Below are positions 35,689-45,720 of a stretch of DNA of 64,000 nucleotides, piece after piece. How positions within the stretch are numbered: the first letter of the stretch is position 1; each line of letters begins with the position of its first letter. Location of the stretch: NCBI RefSeq assembly GCF_004116405.1, contig NZ_SDIC01000005.1, positions 186,001-250,000 of the forward strand, read 5' to 3'. Source of the DNA: Halegenticoccus tardaugens (GTDB lineage Archaea; Halobacteriota; Halobacteria; Halobacteriales; Haloferacaceae). The translations under genes and the position numbers were made by a program. The notes under the pieces were generated by a model, which saw only the letters and a program-made list of their open reading frames with translations, did no database searches and was not told where the DNA came from.

Positions 35689-36504
35689 TTATTCAATAGA
35701 CGGGTAACTGTCACTTTTTTCATATTCGCGCTTTCGACCCGCTTCCGGTGTCCGTTCGATGTCTCGGCGTAGAGGCCGCTGTAGAATCGCTGAGAGTCAT
35801 ACTGAGGTAGTCTCTGAGTGGTTCTCGGAACGACTCTGAGACCAGCGGTCAGTGACCTTTCGAACGGGAAGAGCTACGGGAATGAACACTACAGGTCCGC
35901 TCTCACATCTGAGATGGAGCGCCGAGGCGGATCGACGAGGAGGAACAGTTCCAACGACGGAAATGATAAATCATTTGTCATTCTGTGTCTCCATCGATTC
36001 AATTACTCTTGTGAGAGCATCGGCCGATCGACCGTCCATCTGGCTTCGTTCTCCCGAATCGAACTTCGACGAACGTGGAGCGTTCATCCCCACTGTTCGC
36101 GCGGAGATGAGGTCGGTTCTCAGTCCACATCTCTCTCCGTCACGACGGCCGGCTATAGGCCCTCAGACGAGAGACGGCGCCGTCGTCGCGAACGACTCGT
36201 ACGCGTCCCATTCGTGTCCGTCAGGTCCACCGATCTCACCACCGACGACGGCCTGTTCCCTGCCTCCGCTTCCGGGGGGAGGGTGACGTCCAACCTGTAG
36301 GGAAGTTGGGTGACACCTCCATCGAGGTCGTCGATGGGGTGGACGCCCCGAACCGTGTCGCCGACGACGCGAACGAACGCCGCGTCGCCCGCGGGGTCGT
36401 TCGACACGTGGAAGTACGGCTCCTCATCTGCGGGGTACCGGGTGACGGCGCGTCCGAGGCCGGGTGTCGAAGAAAATTATGGCAGGTCGGTCGGAGCCGA
36501 GTCG
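35689..36504. other. long region without a convincing gene
   Basis: The interval between the SDR and XacF-like genes has open frames on both strands, but none with family features. On the minus strand, 36255-36440, the frame YFHVSNDPAGDAAFVRVVGD followed by GVHPIDDLDGGVTQLPYRLD looks protein-like and could be a fragment of an unidentified gene. The rest looks random. Confidence 0.4.
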
Positions 36505-37953
36505 TCAGTAGTTGTCGTAGACGATCTTCTCGATGGTGTAGAAGTCGAGCCCGGCGTCGCCCTGCTCGCGCCACGTCTCGGAGGACGACCGTTTGAACCC
36601 TCCGAACGGAACGTGCAGTTCCAGACCGGTCGTCTTCTCGTTGACCTTCACGACGCCCGCCTCGGCCTCGTCGACGAAGCGGTTGGCCTCGGTGTGGTCG
36701 TCGGTGACGACGCTAGCCGAGAGGCCGTACTCGACGCCGTTTGCGACGTCGATCCCCTCGTCGAAGTCGCTCACCTTCATGACGGCGACGACGGGACCGA
36801 ACACCTCCTCCTGGGCGATACGCATCTCCGGGTCGACGTCGGTGAAGACGGTCGGTTCGACGAAGTACCCCTCCTCGACGTCGTCGCCCTCGGGGACGCC
36901 GCCGCCTGCCGCGAGCGTCGCCCCCTCGTCCTCGGCGATGTCGACGTATTCGAGCGTCGACTCCAGTTCGCTTTGGCTGACCTGCGGCCCCATCTCGTGG
37001 TCATTCCCGGGGCCGATGTCGATCGATTTCGCGCGATCGACCAGTTCGGCGACGAACTCGTCGTACACGTCCTCGTGGACGATGGCGCGCGAGCAGGCGG
37101 TGCAGGACTGCCCGGTGGTACCGAATCCGCCGGTCGCGACGATGTCGGCGGCCTCCGCGGGGTCCGCCGAGGCGGCGACGACCGTCGGGTTCTTGCCGCC
37201 GAGTTCGGTCTGAACGCGCTTGCCAGCGTCGGTGGCCTGTTCGTACACCATCTCGCCGACCTGACTGCTGCCGGTGAAGGAGACAGCGTCAGTGCCCTCG
37301 TTCTCGATGAACTCGTTACCGACCGAACTGCCGGGGCCGGTCACGACGTTGAGGACGCCGTCGGGCAGTCCCGCTTCGTCGAGTGCTTTCGCGAGTTCGA
37401 GGGCGACCCCCGGAGCCAGCGACGCGGGCTTGAGAACGACGGTGTTGCCAGCCGCCAGCGCCGGGGCGAGCTTCCACGCCGGGATGGCGATGGGGTAGTT
37501 CCACGGCGTGACCAGCGCCGCGACGCCAACCGGCTCCCGCCGGGTGTAGAGGGTCGTGTTCCGGCCGCTCGGGCCTTTGACGGTACCGCCGAGGTCCGCC
37601 GCCTTGACCGAGAAGTAGTGGAAGATGTCGATGGCACGCTGTACCTCGCCGGCGGCCTCCGCGCGTGCCTTCCCCTCCTCGGCGACGAGCAGGTCGGTCA
37701 GTTCCTCCTTGCGCTGGCCGAGTAGCGTCCCGGCCTCGCGGAGGATGCTCCCGCGCTCGGGGCCGGGAGTGGTCCGCCACTCCTCCGCGGCGGCCACCGC
37801 GGCGTCGACGGCTTCGGTCGCGTCGGCGGCGCTGGACTGCTGGTAACTCGCCACGATTTCGCTCGGATTCGCGGGGTTCGTCACGTCGATGGTCTCGCCG
37901 GTCTCGGACGGTACCCACTCTCCGTGGACGTAGTTCTCGTTAGTCTCCGTCAT
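36505..37953 (-). CDS. xacF: aldehyde dehydrogenase, alpha-ketoglutarate semialdehyde type
   Basis: A 482-residue NAD(P)-dependent aldehyde dehydrogenase. The catalytic Cys is in GQSCTACSRAIV near residue 285, the general-base Glu in TELGGKNP near 250, and the cofactor-binding TPWNYPIAIPAWKLAPALAAG starts near 145. The C-terminus carries GLELHVPFGGFKRSS. Close similarity to Haloferax XacF is recognised from memory. XacF oxidises alpha-ketoglutarate semialdehyde to 2-oxoglutarate, the last step of the oxidative pentose pathway. It diverges from xacA with a TATA-like gaatagtaag about 30 bases before its ATG. Confidence 0.88.
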   Translation of the reverse strand: MTETNENYVHGEWVPSETGETIDVTNPANPSEIVASYQQSSAADATEAVDAAVAAAEEWRTTPGPERGSILREAGTLLGQRKEELTDLLVAEEGKARAEAAGEVQRAIDIFHYFSVKAADLGGTVKGPSGRNTTLYTRREPVGVAALVTPWNYPIAIPAWKLAPALAAGNTVVLKPASLAPGVALELAKALDEAGLPDGVLNVVTGPGSSVGNEFIENEGTDAVSFTGSSQVGEMVYEQATDAGKRVQTELGGKNPTVVAASADPAEAADIVATGGFGTTGQSCTACSRAIVHEDVYDEFVAELVDRAKSIDIGPGNDHEMGPQVSQSELESTLEYVDIAEDEGATLAAGGGVPEGDDVEEGYFVEPTVFTDVDPEMRIAQEEVFGPVVAVMKVSDFDEGIDVANGVEYGLSASVVTDDHTEANRFVDEAEAGVVKVNEKTTGLELHVPFGGFKRSSSETWREQGDAGLDFYTIEKIVYDNY

Positions 37954-38070
37954 CGACGCAATCTTCTCGGTTCTCGCTTACTATTCTTACGGTTCTGTGA
38001 AGAACTGCCACGGCCCGCTCCGTCCCTGACACTCCACTACACTTTTGCCGGTCGTCTTGAACCTCAGACC

Positions 38071-39162
38071 ATGTCAGTCGATGACTACCTACGCAGCGTC
38101 CGAGAGCCCGATTGGGAGGAACTGGAGTCGGGGATGCTCCGCCTCGCGATGGTCGGTCTCGGATGGTGGACGCGCGAGCAGGCGATACCCGCCGTCGAGG
38201 CGTCGAAGTTCTGTGAGACGACGGCGCTCGTCAGTAGTTCCGGTGACCGCGCCGCGGAGTTAGCGGCGGAGCTAACGAACGCGGAGGCGGCGATGACGTA
38301 CGACGAGTTCGCCGACGGCGAGGAGACCGAGGCGTACGACGCCGTCTACATCTGCACGCCTAACGCACGACATCTCACGCACGCGCGAACGGCCGCCGAA
38401 CACGGGAAGGCGATTCTCTGCGAGAAGCCGATGGAGGCGACCGTCGAACGCGCCGAAGAGCTCGTCGCCGCCGCTGCGGACGTACCGCTGATGGTCGCCT
38501 ACCGCATGCAGACCGACCCGCAGGTGCGCTGCATGCGCGAACTCGTCGCGGACGGTGCCGTCGGCGACCCGGTGGCCGTCCACGGACACATGAGCCAGCA
38601 GCTGCTCGACGTCGTCTCGGGCGACCCGGACCAGTGGCGTCTCGACCCCGAGCTCGCCGGCTACGGCGCGACGGTGATGGACCTCGGCATCTACCCGCTC
38701 AACACCGCGCGGTTCGTTCTCGACGCCGACCCGGTGAGCGTGACCGCGCAGATGCACTCCGAGGACGAGGCGTTCCGGGACGTCCCCGACCAGTACGCGA
38801 CGTTCTCGTTCCGGTTCGACGACGGCACGTACGCTGCCTGCACGTCCAGCCAACACGGCTATCTCTCCGGGCACCTCCGCGTCGTCGGCACCGAGGGCGA
38901 ACTCTCGCTCGACCAGACGTTCCTCGGGCAGCCGACCCAGCGGCTCGTCTACCGGACGCTCGACGGGCGCGAGGCGGTGATAGACGACGGTCGCCGCGAC
39001 CTGTTCGGCGACGAGATGACCGAGGAGTTCGACTACTTCGCCGACCGCGTCCTGCGCGGGGAGCCGCTCGGTCCGGACGGCGAGCACGGGCTCGTCGACA
39101 TGCGCACGCTCGCAGCCATCTACGAGGCCGCAGAGATGGGAGAAGAAATGTCGATCCAGTAG
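38071..39162 (+). CDS. xacA: D-xylose 1-dehydrogenase, Gfo/Idh/MocA family
   Basis: A 363-residue NADP-dependent oxidoreductase. The pattern LRLAMVGLGWWTREQAIPAV near residues 23-42, the AILCEKPMEATVERAE segment near 111 with the EKP motif, and VMDLGIYPLNTARFVL near 203 match the Haloferax/Haloarcula xylose dehydrogenase (XacA, Gfo6). The reaction is oxidation of D-xylose, and of L-arabinose, to the lactone. The start at 38071 follows a TATA-like acttttg at about -27 and matches the family N-terminus. It diverges from xacF. Its 3' end overlaps, on the opposite strand, a small hypothetical gene by 43 bases. Confidence 0.9.
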   Translation: MSVDDYLRSVREPDWEELESGMLRLAMVGLGWWTREQAIPAVEASKFCETTALVSSSGDRAAELAAELTNAEAAMTYDEFADGEETEAYDAVYICTPNARHLTHARTAAEHGKAILCEKPMEATVERAEELVAAAADVPLMVAYRMQTDPQVRCMRELVADGAVGDPVAVHGHMSQQLLDVVSGDPDQWRLDPELAGYGATVMDLGIYPLNTARFVLDADPVSVTAQMHSEDEAFRDVPDQYATFSFRFDDGTYAACTSSQHGYLSGHLRVVGTEGELSLDQTFLGQPTQRLVYRTLDGREAVIDDGRRDLFGDEMTEEFDYFADRVLRGEPLGPDGEHGLVDMRTLAAIYEAAEMGEEMSIQ

Positions 39163-39443
39163 CCGCCGGCTGTCGCGTCGTCGGTCGCCGCACGGAGCTC
39201 CGAGACCGTCTCTTCGGTGTGAGACAGTGTCGTCGCCGTCTCGCGGACGTCGACCTCCAGAGTCCCGTCGTCGATCTCCAGACACGGCTGCGTCCGCTGG
39301 CGTTCGTCGTACTCGATAGTGTACGTCTCGCCGCCGACGGCGGCTACGACGTCGTCGACGGTCCTGACTTCGACGCGGTCGTCCCCAGCGACGAGCACCA
39401 GTGTCCCGTCCACGCACTCGTGCTTGTACCGTTTCTTGCTCAT
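39120..39443 (-). CDS. small hypothetical protein convergent with xacA
   Basis: A 107-residue acidic protein starting MSKKRYKHECVDGTLVLVAG. The first 60 residues look like a small beta-rich domain (VEVRTVDDVVAAVGGETYTI). The last part, SSPISAAS, overlaps the 3' end of xacA in the opposite direction. The composition is acidic and protein-like, and the sense is better than that of shadow frames nearby, but I do not recognise a family. A shorter true end is possible. Confidence 0.55.
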   Translation of the reverse strand: MSKKRYKHECVDGTLVLVAGDDRVEVRTVDDVVAAVGGETYTIEYDERQRTQPCLEIDDGTLEVDVRETATTLSHTEETVSELRAATDDATAGGYWIDISSPISAAS

Positions 39444-39833
39444 GACTATCGACTCTACCCGATTGCTCACTAATAGCGTTGTCGCTGCGCGGAGCCGTCT
39501 CCAGCGGGCTCGAGGCAGTCAGGGCGGCTCGTGCCTTCGCCTTGTCGACATCGGCGGAACTGATTGACTCGGGCGTGATACCGTCGAGCGGCTTCAACAA
39601 ATCGGGGACATAGCCGTACGGTACGTGTCGTTGTCGAGATACGTTCGGCTTCGGCCTCTCCTGAAGCAGCAGGTCCGACGGCTGCCAGTCGATCGCCTGC
39701 GTTGTCGACGAACGAATACGAGCCGTGTCGACGACGAACGAGACACCGACGACGAGCGATACGCCGGCGCCGCTCGGCCGACGGTCGTCCATGCGCAAGA
39801 TTTACTATCGAGTTTCAGAATATACGGATGCAA
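39444..39833. other. intergenic region before xacD
   Basis: A TATA-like tttacta at 39801-39807 is placed to serve the xacD start at 39828 or 39834. The remaining sequence has no gene that I can defend. A minus-strand frame reading QAIDWQPSDLLLQERPKPNV and HVPYGYVPDLLKPLDGITPE could be a protein fragment, but no family comes to mind. Confidence 0.45.
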
Positions 39834-41072
39834 ATGGCTGACTACGCGAAGCTCCGCGACCCGAACGCGGAGTATACGATGCGGGACCTCTCCGCGGAGA
39901 CGATGGGGCTGACGAACAGTCGCGGCGGCGTCAGAGACGCCGAGATAACCGACGTCCAGACGACGATGGTCGACGGGAACTACCCGTGGATTCTCGTCCG
40001 CGTCTACACCGACGCGGGCGTCGTCGGCACCGGCGAGTCCTACTGGGGCGGCGGCGACGCGGCCATCATCGAGCGGATGAAGCCGTTCCTCGTCGGCGAA
40101 AACCCCCTCGACATCGACCGGCTCTACGAACATCTCGTCCAAAAGATGTCCGGCGAGGGCTCGGTCTCCGGGAAAGTCATCTCCGCGATCTCCGGTATCG
40201 AGATCGCACTGCACGACGTCGCCGGGAAGCTCCTCGACGTGCCAGCCTACCAACTCGTCGGCGGTAAGTACCGCGACGAGGTTCGCATCTACTGCGACCT
40301 CCACACCGAGAACGAGGCCGACCCGCAGGCCTGCGCCGAGGAGGGCGTTCGCGTCGTCGAGGAACTCGGCTACGACGCCATCAAGTTCGACCTCGACGTC
40401 CCCTCGGGCCACGAGAAAGACCGCGCGAACCGCCACCTCCGCGGCCCCGAGATAGACCACAAAGTCGAGATCGTCGAGGCCGTCACCGAGGCCGTCGGTG
40501 ACCGCGCGGACGTCGCCTTCGACTGTCACTGGTCGTTCACCGGCGGGAGCGCGAAACGCCTCGCCGTCGCTCTCGAAGAGTACGACGTGTGGTGGCTCGA
40601 AGACCCCGTGCCGCCGGAGAACCACGATGTCCAGAAGAAGGTGACCGACTTCACGACGACGCCGATCGCCGTCGGGGAGAACGTCTACCGGAAGTTCGGG
40701 CAACGAACTCTCCTCCAACCGCAGGCGGTCGACATCATCGCGCCGGACCTGCCGCGCGTTGGCGGGATGCGCGAGACGCGCAAGATAGCCGATCTCGCGG
40801 ATATGTACTACATCCCCGTGGCGATGCACAACGTCTCCTCGCCTATCGGGACGATGGCGTCCGCGCAGGTCGGCGCGGCCATCCCGAACTCGCTGGCCGT
40901 CGAGTACCACTCCTACGAACTCGGCTGGTGGGAGGACCTCGTCGAGGAGGACGGCCTCATCGAAGAGGGTCGCATGGAGATTCCCGAGAAACCCGGCCTC
41001 GGGCTGACGCTCGACTTGGACGCCGTCGAGGCGCACATGGTCGACGGCGAGGAACTGTTCGATCCGGCATGA
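39834..41072 (+). CDS. xacD: xylonate/arabinonate dehydratase, enolase superfamily
   Basis: A 412-residue Mg-dependent sugar-acid dehydratase that converts xylonate and arabinonate to 2-keto-3-deoxypentonates. The N-terminus ADYAKLRDPNAEYTMRDLSA is almost that of Haloferax XacD. Catalytic Lys in IKFDLDVPSG near 182, metal ligands in AFDCHWSF near 226, WLEDPVPP near 251 and VGENVY near 280, and the His in AMHNVSSP near 329 are present. The Met at 39828 is an alternative start two codons earlier. A close copy of its 3' end survives at 33255-33357. Confidence 0.92.
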   Translation: MADYAKLRDPNAEYTMRDLSAETMGLTNSRGGVRDAEITDVQTTMVDGNYPWILVRVYTDAGVVGTGESYWGGGDAAIIERMKPFLVGENPLDIDRLYEHLVQKMSGEGSVSGKVISAISGIEIALHDVAGKLLDVPAYQLVGGKYRDEVRIYCDLHTENEADPQACAEEGVRVVEELGYDAIKFDLDVPSGHEKDRANRHLRGPEIDHKVEIVEAVTEAVGDRADVAFDCHWSFTGGSAKRLAVALEEYDVWWLEDPVPPENHDVQKKVTDFTTTPIAVGENVYRKFGQRTLLQPQAVDIIAPDLPRVGGMRETRKIADLADMYYIPVAMHNVSSPIGTMASAQVGAAIPNSLAVEYHSYELGWWEDLVEEDGLIEEGRMEIPEKPGLGLTLDLDAVEAHMVDGEELFDPA

Positions 41073-41234
41073 GCCGGATCGGGCTCGCCGAGCAAGGCTC
41101 GGCAGTATTCGACGGAGCGTAGCTTCGTCGGGTACGTGACGCACCGCGGCGTACAGTCCGACTGAACGAAACGACACCACGCAAGGCACGTCGACGTCCG
41201 GACGTTCGAGCGTCGTTCGCTTGGCGGCGATACT

Positions 41235-41242
41235 CTTTTAAC
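41235..41242 (+). promoter_or_regulatory. TATA-like box of the xacE gene
   Basis: The sequence cttttaac is centred about 26 bases before the ATG at 41264. This is the distance expected for a haloarchaeal promoter that gives a leaderless transcript, and it supports both the start site and separate transcription from xacD. Confidence 0.5.
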
Positions 41243-41263
41243 GACCTCTGTTCATCACTGATT

Positions 41264-42148
41264 ATGCGTTATTATCGAATTCCCGGTGGGGAGCATCGAT
41301 CGCTCTCCAAATCGTTAGTCGTCATCGACGACGAAGGAGACGCGTACGACCTGACGACGGCCTCCGAAGACCTGAGTTCGTTCACCGACCTCGCCCGCGC
41401 GGCGAACGCGAGCGGCCGGTCGGTCGACGCCATCGCTCGCGACCGAATCCCGGACGCGGAGCGCCGAAATCTGGGCGACGTCGGGGAGAACGCGCTCTTA
41501 CCGGTCGTCCCGGACGAAGTCTGGGCGGCGGGCGTCACCTACCGAATCAGCGAAGAGGCCCGCAAGGCCGAGAGCGGGAAGCCCGAGGTGTACATCGATG
41601 TGTACGAACGGGACCGACCGGAACTGTTCCTGAAGGCGACGCCGTCACGGACGGTCGGGCCGCACGAGTCGATCGGCGTGCGCGGCGACTCCGAGTGGGA
41701 CGTCCCCGAACCCGAACTGGGCGTCGTCCTCCACCGCGGCGACGTCGTCGGCTACACCATCGGCAACGATGTCTCCAGCCGGGATATCGAGGGCGACAAT
41801 CCGCTTTATCTCCCACAGGCGAAGGTGTACGACCGCTGCTGCTCGCTCGGTCCCTGCGTGGCGACGGAGGCCGTCGTCGAGGACCCTCACGACCTCACGA
41901 TGTCGCTCACTATCGAACGCGACAGGGAGGTCGTCTACGAGGGGTCGACGTCGACCAGCGAGATGGCGACCTCCTGCGAGAGTCTCGTCGACTACCTCGG
42001 CCGACACAACACCCTCCCGGAGACGCTCGTCTTGCTGACGGGGACGGCGCTCGTCCCACCCGAGTCGTTCACGCTCGAAGAAGGAGATCTCGTCTCCATC
42101 GACATCGATCACATCGGGCGACTCGTCAACGACACCGTCGTCGTCTGA
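41264..42148 (+). CDS. xacE: 2-keto-3-deoxyxylonate/arabinonate dehydratase, FAH fold
   Basis: A 294-residue member of the fumarylacetoacetase-fold family. The N-terminus MRYYRIPGGEHRSL and the stretch VWAAGVTYRISEEARKAES near residue 87 match Haloferax XacE. Metal-binding residues lie in EPELGVVL near 149 and NDVSSRDIEGDNPLYLPQAK near 168. The enzyme removes water from the 2-keto-3-deoxy acid to give alpha-ketoglutarate semialdehyde, which XacF oxidises. It follows xacD on the same strand after 191 bases and has its own TATA-like box. A truncated copy is at 31085-31430. Confidence 0.9.
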   Translation: MRYYRIPGGEHRSLSKSLVVIDDEGDAYDLTTASEDLSSFTDLARAANASGRSVDAIARDRIPDAERRNLGDVGENALLPVVPDEVWAAGVTYRISEEARKAESGKPEVYIDVYERDRPELFLKATPSRTVGPHESIGVRGDSEWDVPEPELGVVLHRGDVVGYTIGNDVSSRDIEGDNPLYLPQAKVYDRCCSLGPCVATEAVVEDPHDLTMSLTIERDREVVYEGSTSTSEMATSCESLVDYLGRHNTLPETLVLLTGTALVPPESFTLEEGDLVSIDIDHIGRLVNDTVVV

Positions 42149-42365
42149 GCGAGGTGCTTACCCAGTGGTCGCGAGAAACCAAACGCCGCGCGTGATGTCG
42201 TCGTTCGACGCGCCGACGACACGTCGGAACCGACGACGCGCCGCGGCGAAGACACAGACATTACCCGAGTTAGGGTAGTGAAGCAGCCGAATCGTCGCAC
42301 CCACCGAGTCGTCGCACGAGGAAACGTGTCGTCGGGATCCGGTGGGAAAACTAGCTATCGTCCGA

Positions 42366-44696
42366 TCAGTCGGTGTCCGAGACCGTCGTCTCGGTGAAGT
42401 ACGTCCGACCGGTCGACGGCACTTCTTTGGACTCAGTCACCTCGAACCGTGTAGTCGAGACGACGTCGGCGGCGGAGTGGCCGACGCGGAACTCGTAGGG
42501 ACCCTCCTCCACGGTGAGGTCGAAGTCCCGGTCGTAGTAGGCGAGTTGCGAAGCGGCGACCTCGAAACTGACGCGTTTCGACTCGCCTCTGTCGAGCGAG
42601 ACGCGCTCGAAGCCGACGAGTTCCTGAACCGGACGGGCCTGATCGGGGTTCTCCGCGCTGGCGTAGAGTTGCACGACGTCGTGGCCCGCGCGGTCGCCGG
42701 TGTTTTCGACCGTCACCGTCGCGGTGATCGTTCCGGCAGGCGGCAGTTCCCCCGTCGACAGCGAGAGGTCGTCGTACTCGAACTCGGTGTAGCTCAGCCC
42801 GTGGCCGAACGGGTAGAGCGGGTCGCTCTCTGTGTAGACGTACTCCTCGTTCGAGGTGTTGGGTTTTCGGCTGTAGTGGACCGGCAGTTGGCCGACGGTG
42901 CGGGGGATGGAAACGGGAAGGTGGCCACCGGGGTTGTGTTCGCCGAACAGGATCGCCGCGATACCCTCGCCGCCCCGCTCGCCGGGGAGCCACGACTGTA
43001 CGACTGCGGGAACTTCCTCCGCGATCCACTCGATGGAGTGGGGTTTGCCGCTCACCACGACGACGACGAGCGGCGTCCCCGTCGCGTGGAGCGTCTCGAC
43101 GAGTTCCTGCTGGACGCCGGGAAGTCCCAGGTCGACCACGTCGCGGCCTTCGCCGCTGGTGGCGACGCTCGGCACGTTGACGCGCTCTCGGTCGGAGTCG
43201 GAGAAGTCGACGGCTGAGCGCGCACCGACGAACGCGACTGTCACGTCGGCGGCGGCGGCTGCGGTCGTCGCCGCGTCGAACCCGTCCGTCTCCGGGCCGG
43301 TAGTCGTGCAACCTCGCTCGTACAGGACCTCGAACCCGGACTCCTCGGCTCGCGTGCGGACGGCGTCCAGCGGCGTCGTGGCCTCGAACTCGACCTCCTC
43401 CTCGGGGTAGTGGGCGGGGTACGCGTAGTCGCCCATGAGCTCCAGTGCGTCGTCCGCCTTCGGGCCGACGACGGCGACGGAGTCGGTTTCGTCGCCGACG
43501 AGCGGGAGCAGGTCGCCCTCGTTCTTCAGGAGTGTCATCGACTCGCGGGCGGCGCGCGTCGTGAGTTCGCGCGCCTCGTCGGTGCCGAACGGTTCGTCCG
43601 CCGCGTCTGCGTCGACGGTCGAGTCGTCGAGGAGACCGCTCTCAGCTTTCGCGCGGAGCACGCGCCCCACCGCCCTATCCAGCGTCGCTTCGGCCAGCAT
43701 GCCCTCCTCGACGGCCTCGACGAGGTGTTCGCCGTAACAGTCGGTGTACGGCAGTTCCACGTCGACCCCCGCCTCGACGGCGGCGACGCCCGCTTCGCGT
43801 TCGTCGGTGGCGACGCCGTGTTCACTCCGGAGGAACTCGACGCTGTAGTAGTCGGAGACGACCGTTCCGTCGAAACCCCACTCGCCGCGGAGCACGTCGG
43901 TGAGCAGCCACTCGTCGCTGGCGCAGGGGACGCCGTCGACGTCGTGGTAGGCGTTCATCACCGAGTCGGCGTTCGACGTCCGGACGGCTGCCTCGAACGG
44001 GAACAGGTGCGTCTCTCGGAGTTCGCGCCGTCCGACGTCGACCGAGCTGCGGTTCTTCCCGCCCTCACCGGCACCGTGGCCCACGAAGTGTTTGAGCGTC
44101 GCGGAAATTCCGTCTCCGTCGCCCTGGAGGCCGCCGACGTAGCCACAGGCCATCTCCGCGATGAGATACGGGTCCTCGCCGAACGTCTCCTCGACGCGGC
44201 CCCAGCGGAGGTCGCGTGCGACGTCGAGGACGGGCGAGAGCGCGTGCGTCGTGCCGATAGCCTCCAGTTGGGAACGAATCGTGCCGGTGACTTCTTCGAG
44301 GAGCTCCGGCGACCAGGTGCTCGCCATTCCGATCATCTGTGGGAACGTCGTTCCTTCGGGACCCATGTAGCCGCTGAGACATTCCTCGTGCGGGATCGCC
44401 GGAACGCCGAGACGTGTCTCCTCGCGGAGATACGACTGAAGCTCGTTCGTCCGTTCGGCCGCCTGCCGTGGCGGGAGACTCCCCTCGCCGCCGATTCTGG
44501 TGAGGTGACCGATACCCGACGAGAGATGTTCTTCGACGGCCGACTCGTCGAGGGTACCCTCCTCGTCGAGCAACTTCTCGGCGTTCACCGAGCCGAGTTG
44601 AGCCGCCTTCTCTTCCAACGTCATCCGTTCGAGAAGCTCGTCTACGCGTCGCGTGACCGAGCGCTCCCGGTCTCCGCTGTCTGAATCTGTCTGCAT
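42366..44696 (-). CDS. GH3 glycosidase (beta-xylosidase/beta-glucosidase type)
   Basis: A 776-residue three-domain GH3 enzyme. The barrel contains SPVLDVARDLRWGRVEETFG near residue 137, the LKHFVGHG motif near 184 and the nucleophile Asp in VVSDYYSVEFL near 265. The alpha/beta domain has TLLKNEGDLLPL near 382, and a C-terminal fibronectin-like domain begins near VTVENTGDRAGHDVVQLYA. No signal peptide is seen, so it is likely cytoplasmic. I start at the ATG at 44696 (MQTDSDSGDRERS), because the in-frame codons upstream are basic and unlike protein. In this pentose cluster, cleavage of xylo-oligosaccharides is the most likely role. Confidence 0.9.
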   Translation of the reverse strand: MQTDSDSGDRERSVTRRVDELLERMTLEEKAAQLGSVNAEKLLDEEGTLDESAVEEHLSSGIGHLTRIGGEGSLPPRQAAERTNELQSYLREETRLGVPAIPHEECLSGYMGPEGTTFPQMIGMASTWSPELLEEVTGTIRSQLEAIGTTHALSPVLDVARDLRWGRVEETFGEDPYLIAEMACGYVGGLQGDGDGISATLKHFVGHGAGEGGKNRSSVDVGRRELRETHLFPFEAAVRTSNADSVMNAYHDVDGVPCASDEWLLTDVLRGEWGFDGTVVSDYYSVEFLRSEHGVATDEREAGVAAVEAGVDVELPYTDCYGEHLVEAVEEGMLAEATLDRAVGRVLRAKAESGLLDDSTVDADAADEPFGTDEARELTTRAARESMTLLKNEGDLLPLVGDETDSVAVVGPKADDALELMGDYAYPAHYPEEEVEFEATTPLDAVRTRAEESGFEVLYERGCTTTGPETDGFDAATTAAAAADVTVAFVGARSAVDFSDSDRERVNVPSVATSGEGRDVVDLGLPGVQQELVETLHATGTPLVVVVVSGKPHSIEWIAEEVPAVVQSWLPGERGGEGIAAILFGEHNPGGHLPVSIPRTVGQLPVHYSRKPNTSNEEYVYTESDPLYPFGHGLSYTEFEYDDLSLSTGELPPAGTITATVTVENTGDRAGHDVVQLYASAENPDQARPVQELVGFERVSLDRGESKRVSFEVAASQLAYYDRDFDLTVEEGPYEFRVGHSAADVVSTTRFEVTESKEVPSTGRTYFTETTVSDTD

Positions 44697-45720
44697 CGCC
44701 TGTGTGCTCTCCACCCGGTGTCTTAACGATTTGGACGTGGGACTCGACGCGGTGTGCGACCGGTGTTCTCGTCCCTTCTGAAGGCGTTCCCTATTACAGA
44801 ATACTTCGCCACCGTCAGTCAGCGTGCTTCGGAGTCGGACACCGCATACCTCCCCATTCCTTGAGCGTTTAAAACGGCAGTAACGAGCACGTAGTCTCTC
44901 GACCGCGTTCACGTGTGATTCTATTTTAGAGAACAACTTGCATCGCCTGCTCCAGGAGTTCGCAGTGATAGGTAGAGCAGTAATGGCTGAAGACGGTGCT
45001 TTCATTACGTCTGTATACTTGTAATAGCCTTCGAGAGTCGGTCGGCGGAAGGGCGAAGATAATCGACGTTCTCGTCAACGAGGTGTTCTACGAAACCGTT
45101 CCGTCGCGACGCTGACTGCGACTGTGCGAGGTTCTCGGGTTAGAGCTCAAGGAGGCCCGGACTTCCAACAACTACTGGACAGCCAGACTGTTCTCACTTA
45201 CAGAACAGTAAACGATACCGTGTGCCACTCTGTCCGAGAAACCACGGGAGGAGAGAGACGAATCGAACAGCGTTCGACTACCGACGGCCCCTCCCGATGA
45301 GGGTTTCTTTCGTCATAACGTGAACCGCGGCGACGGCAGTCATTCGCCGAGTGGGGTCTCCGGTCGGTGTCCCGCCTGTGTAGAGATAACAAGCCTGCGT
45401 TTGTTATTCTAGTATCCCGTTTCCTCCCGAAGCAGTCCTCACAGCGACGAACCCGGACGGCGACCGAGAAGGTGAGGGGGGGGTCGAAGCGTCGACGACG
45501 ACAAAAATCTCGTTAGGAGTTTAAAGTCCGAGATTACTGAACGAACTATGGTCACAAAACTCGTTCGACGTCAACGATCGTTCTCGATCACTGGACGCCG
45601 CGTACCCTTTCTCCACCGTCATCTACGAGTCTCTTCAGCGATACCGGCGGAACTCTTTCGTAGCGGACTGTTTCAGAAAAATGAACTACCGGGCGTCTTC
45701 CGACGGAAGTGCGTCACCGC
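44697..45720. other. one-kilobase region without a recognised gene
   Basis: No reading frame here has convincing protein character. The stretch directly upstream of the GH3 gene must contain its promoter. Frames between 45000 and 45400 are short and interrupted. Given the IclR relic and decayed IS that follow, this is probably degraded sequence. Confidence 0.45.
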
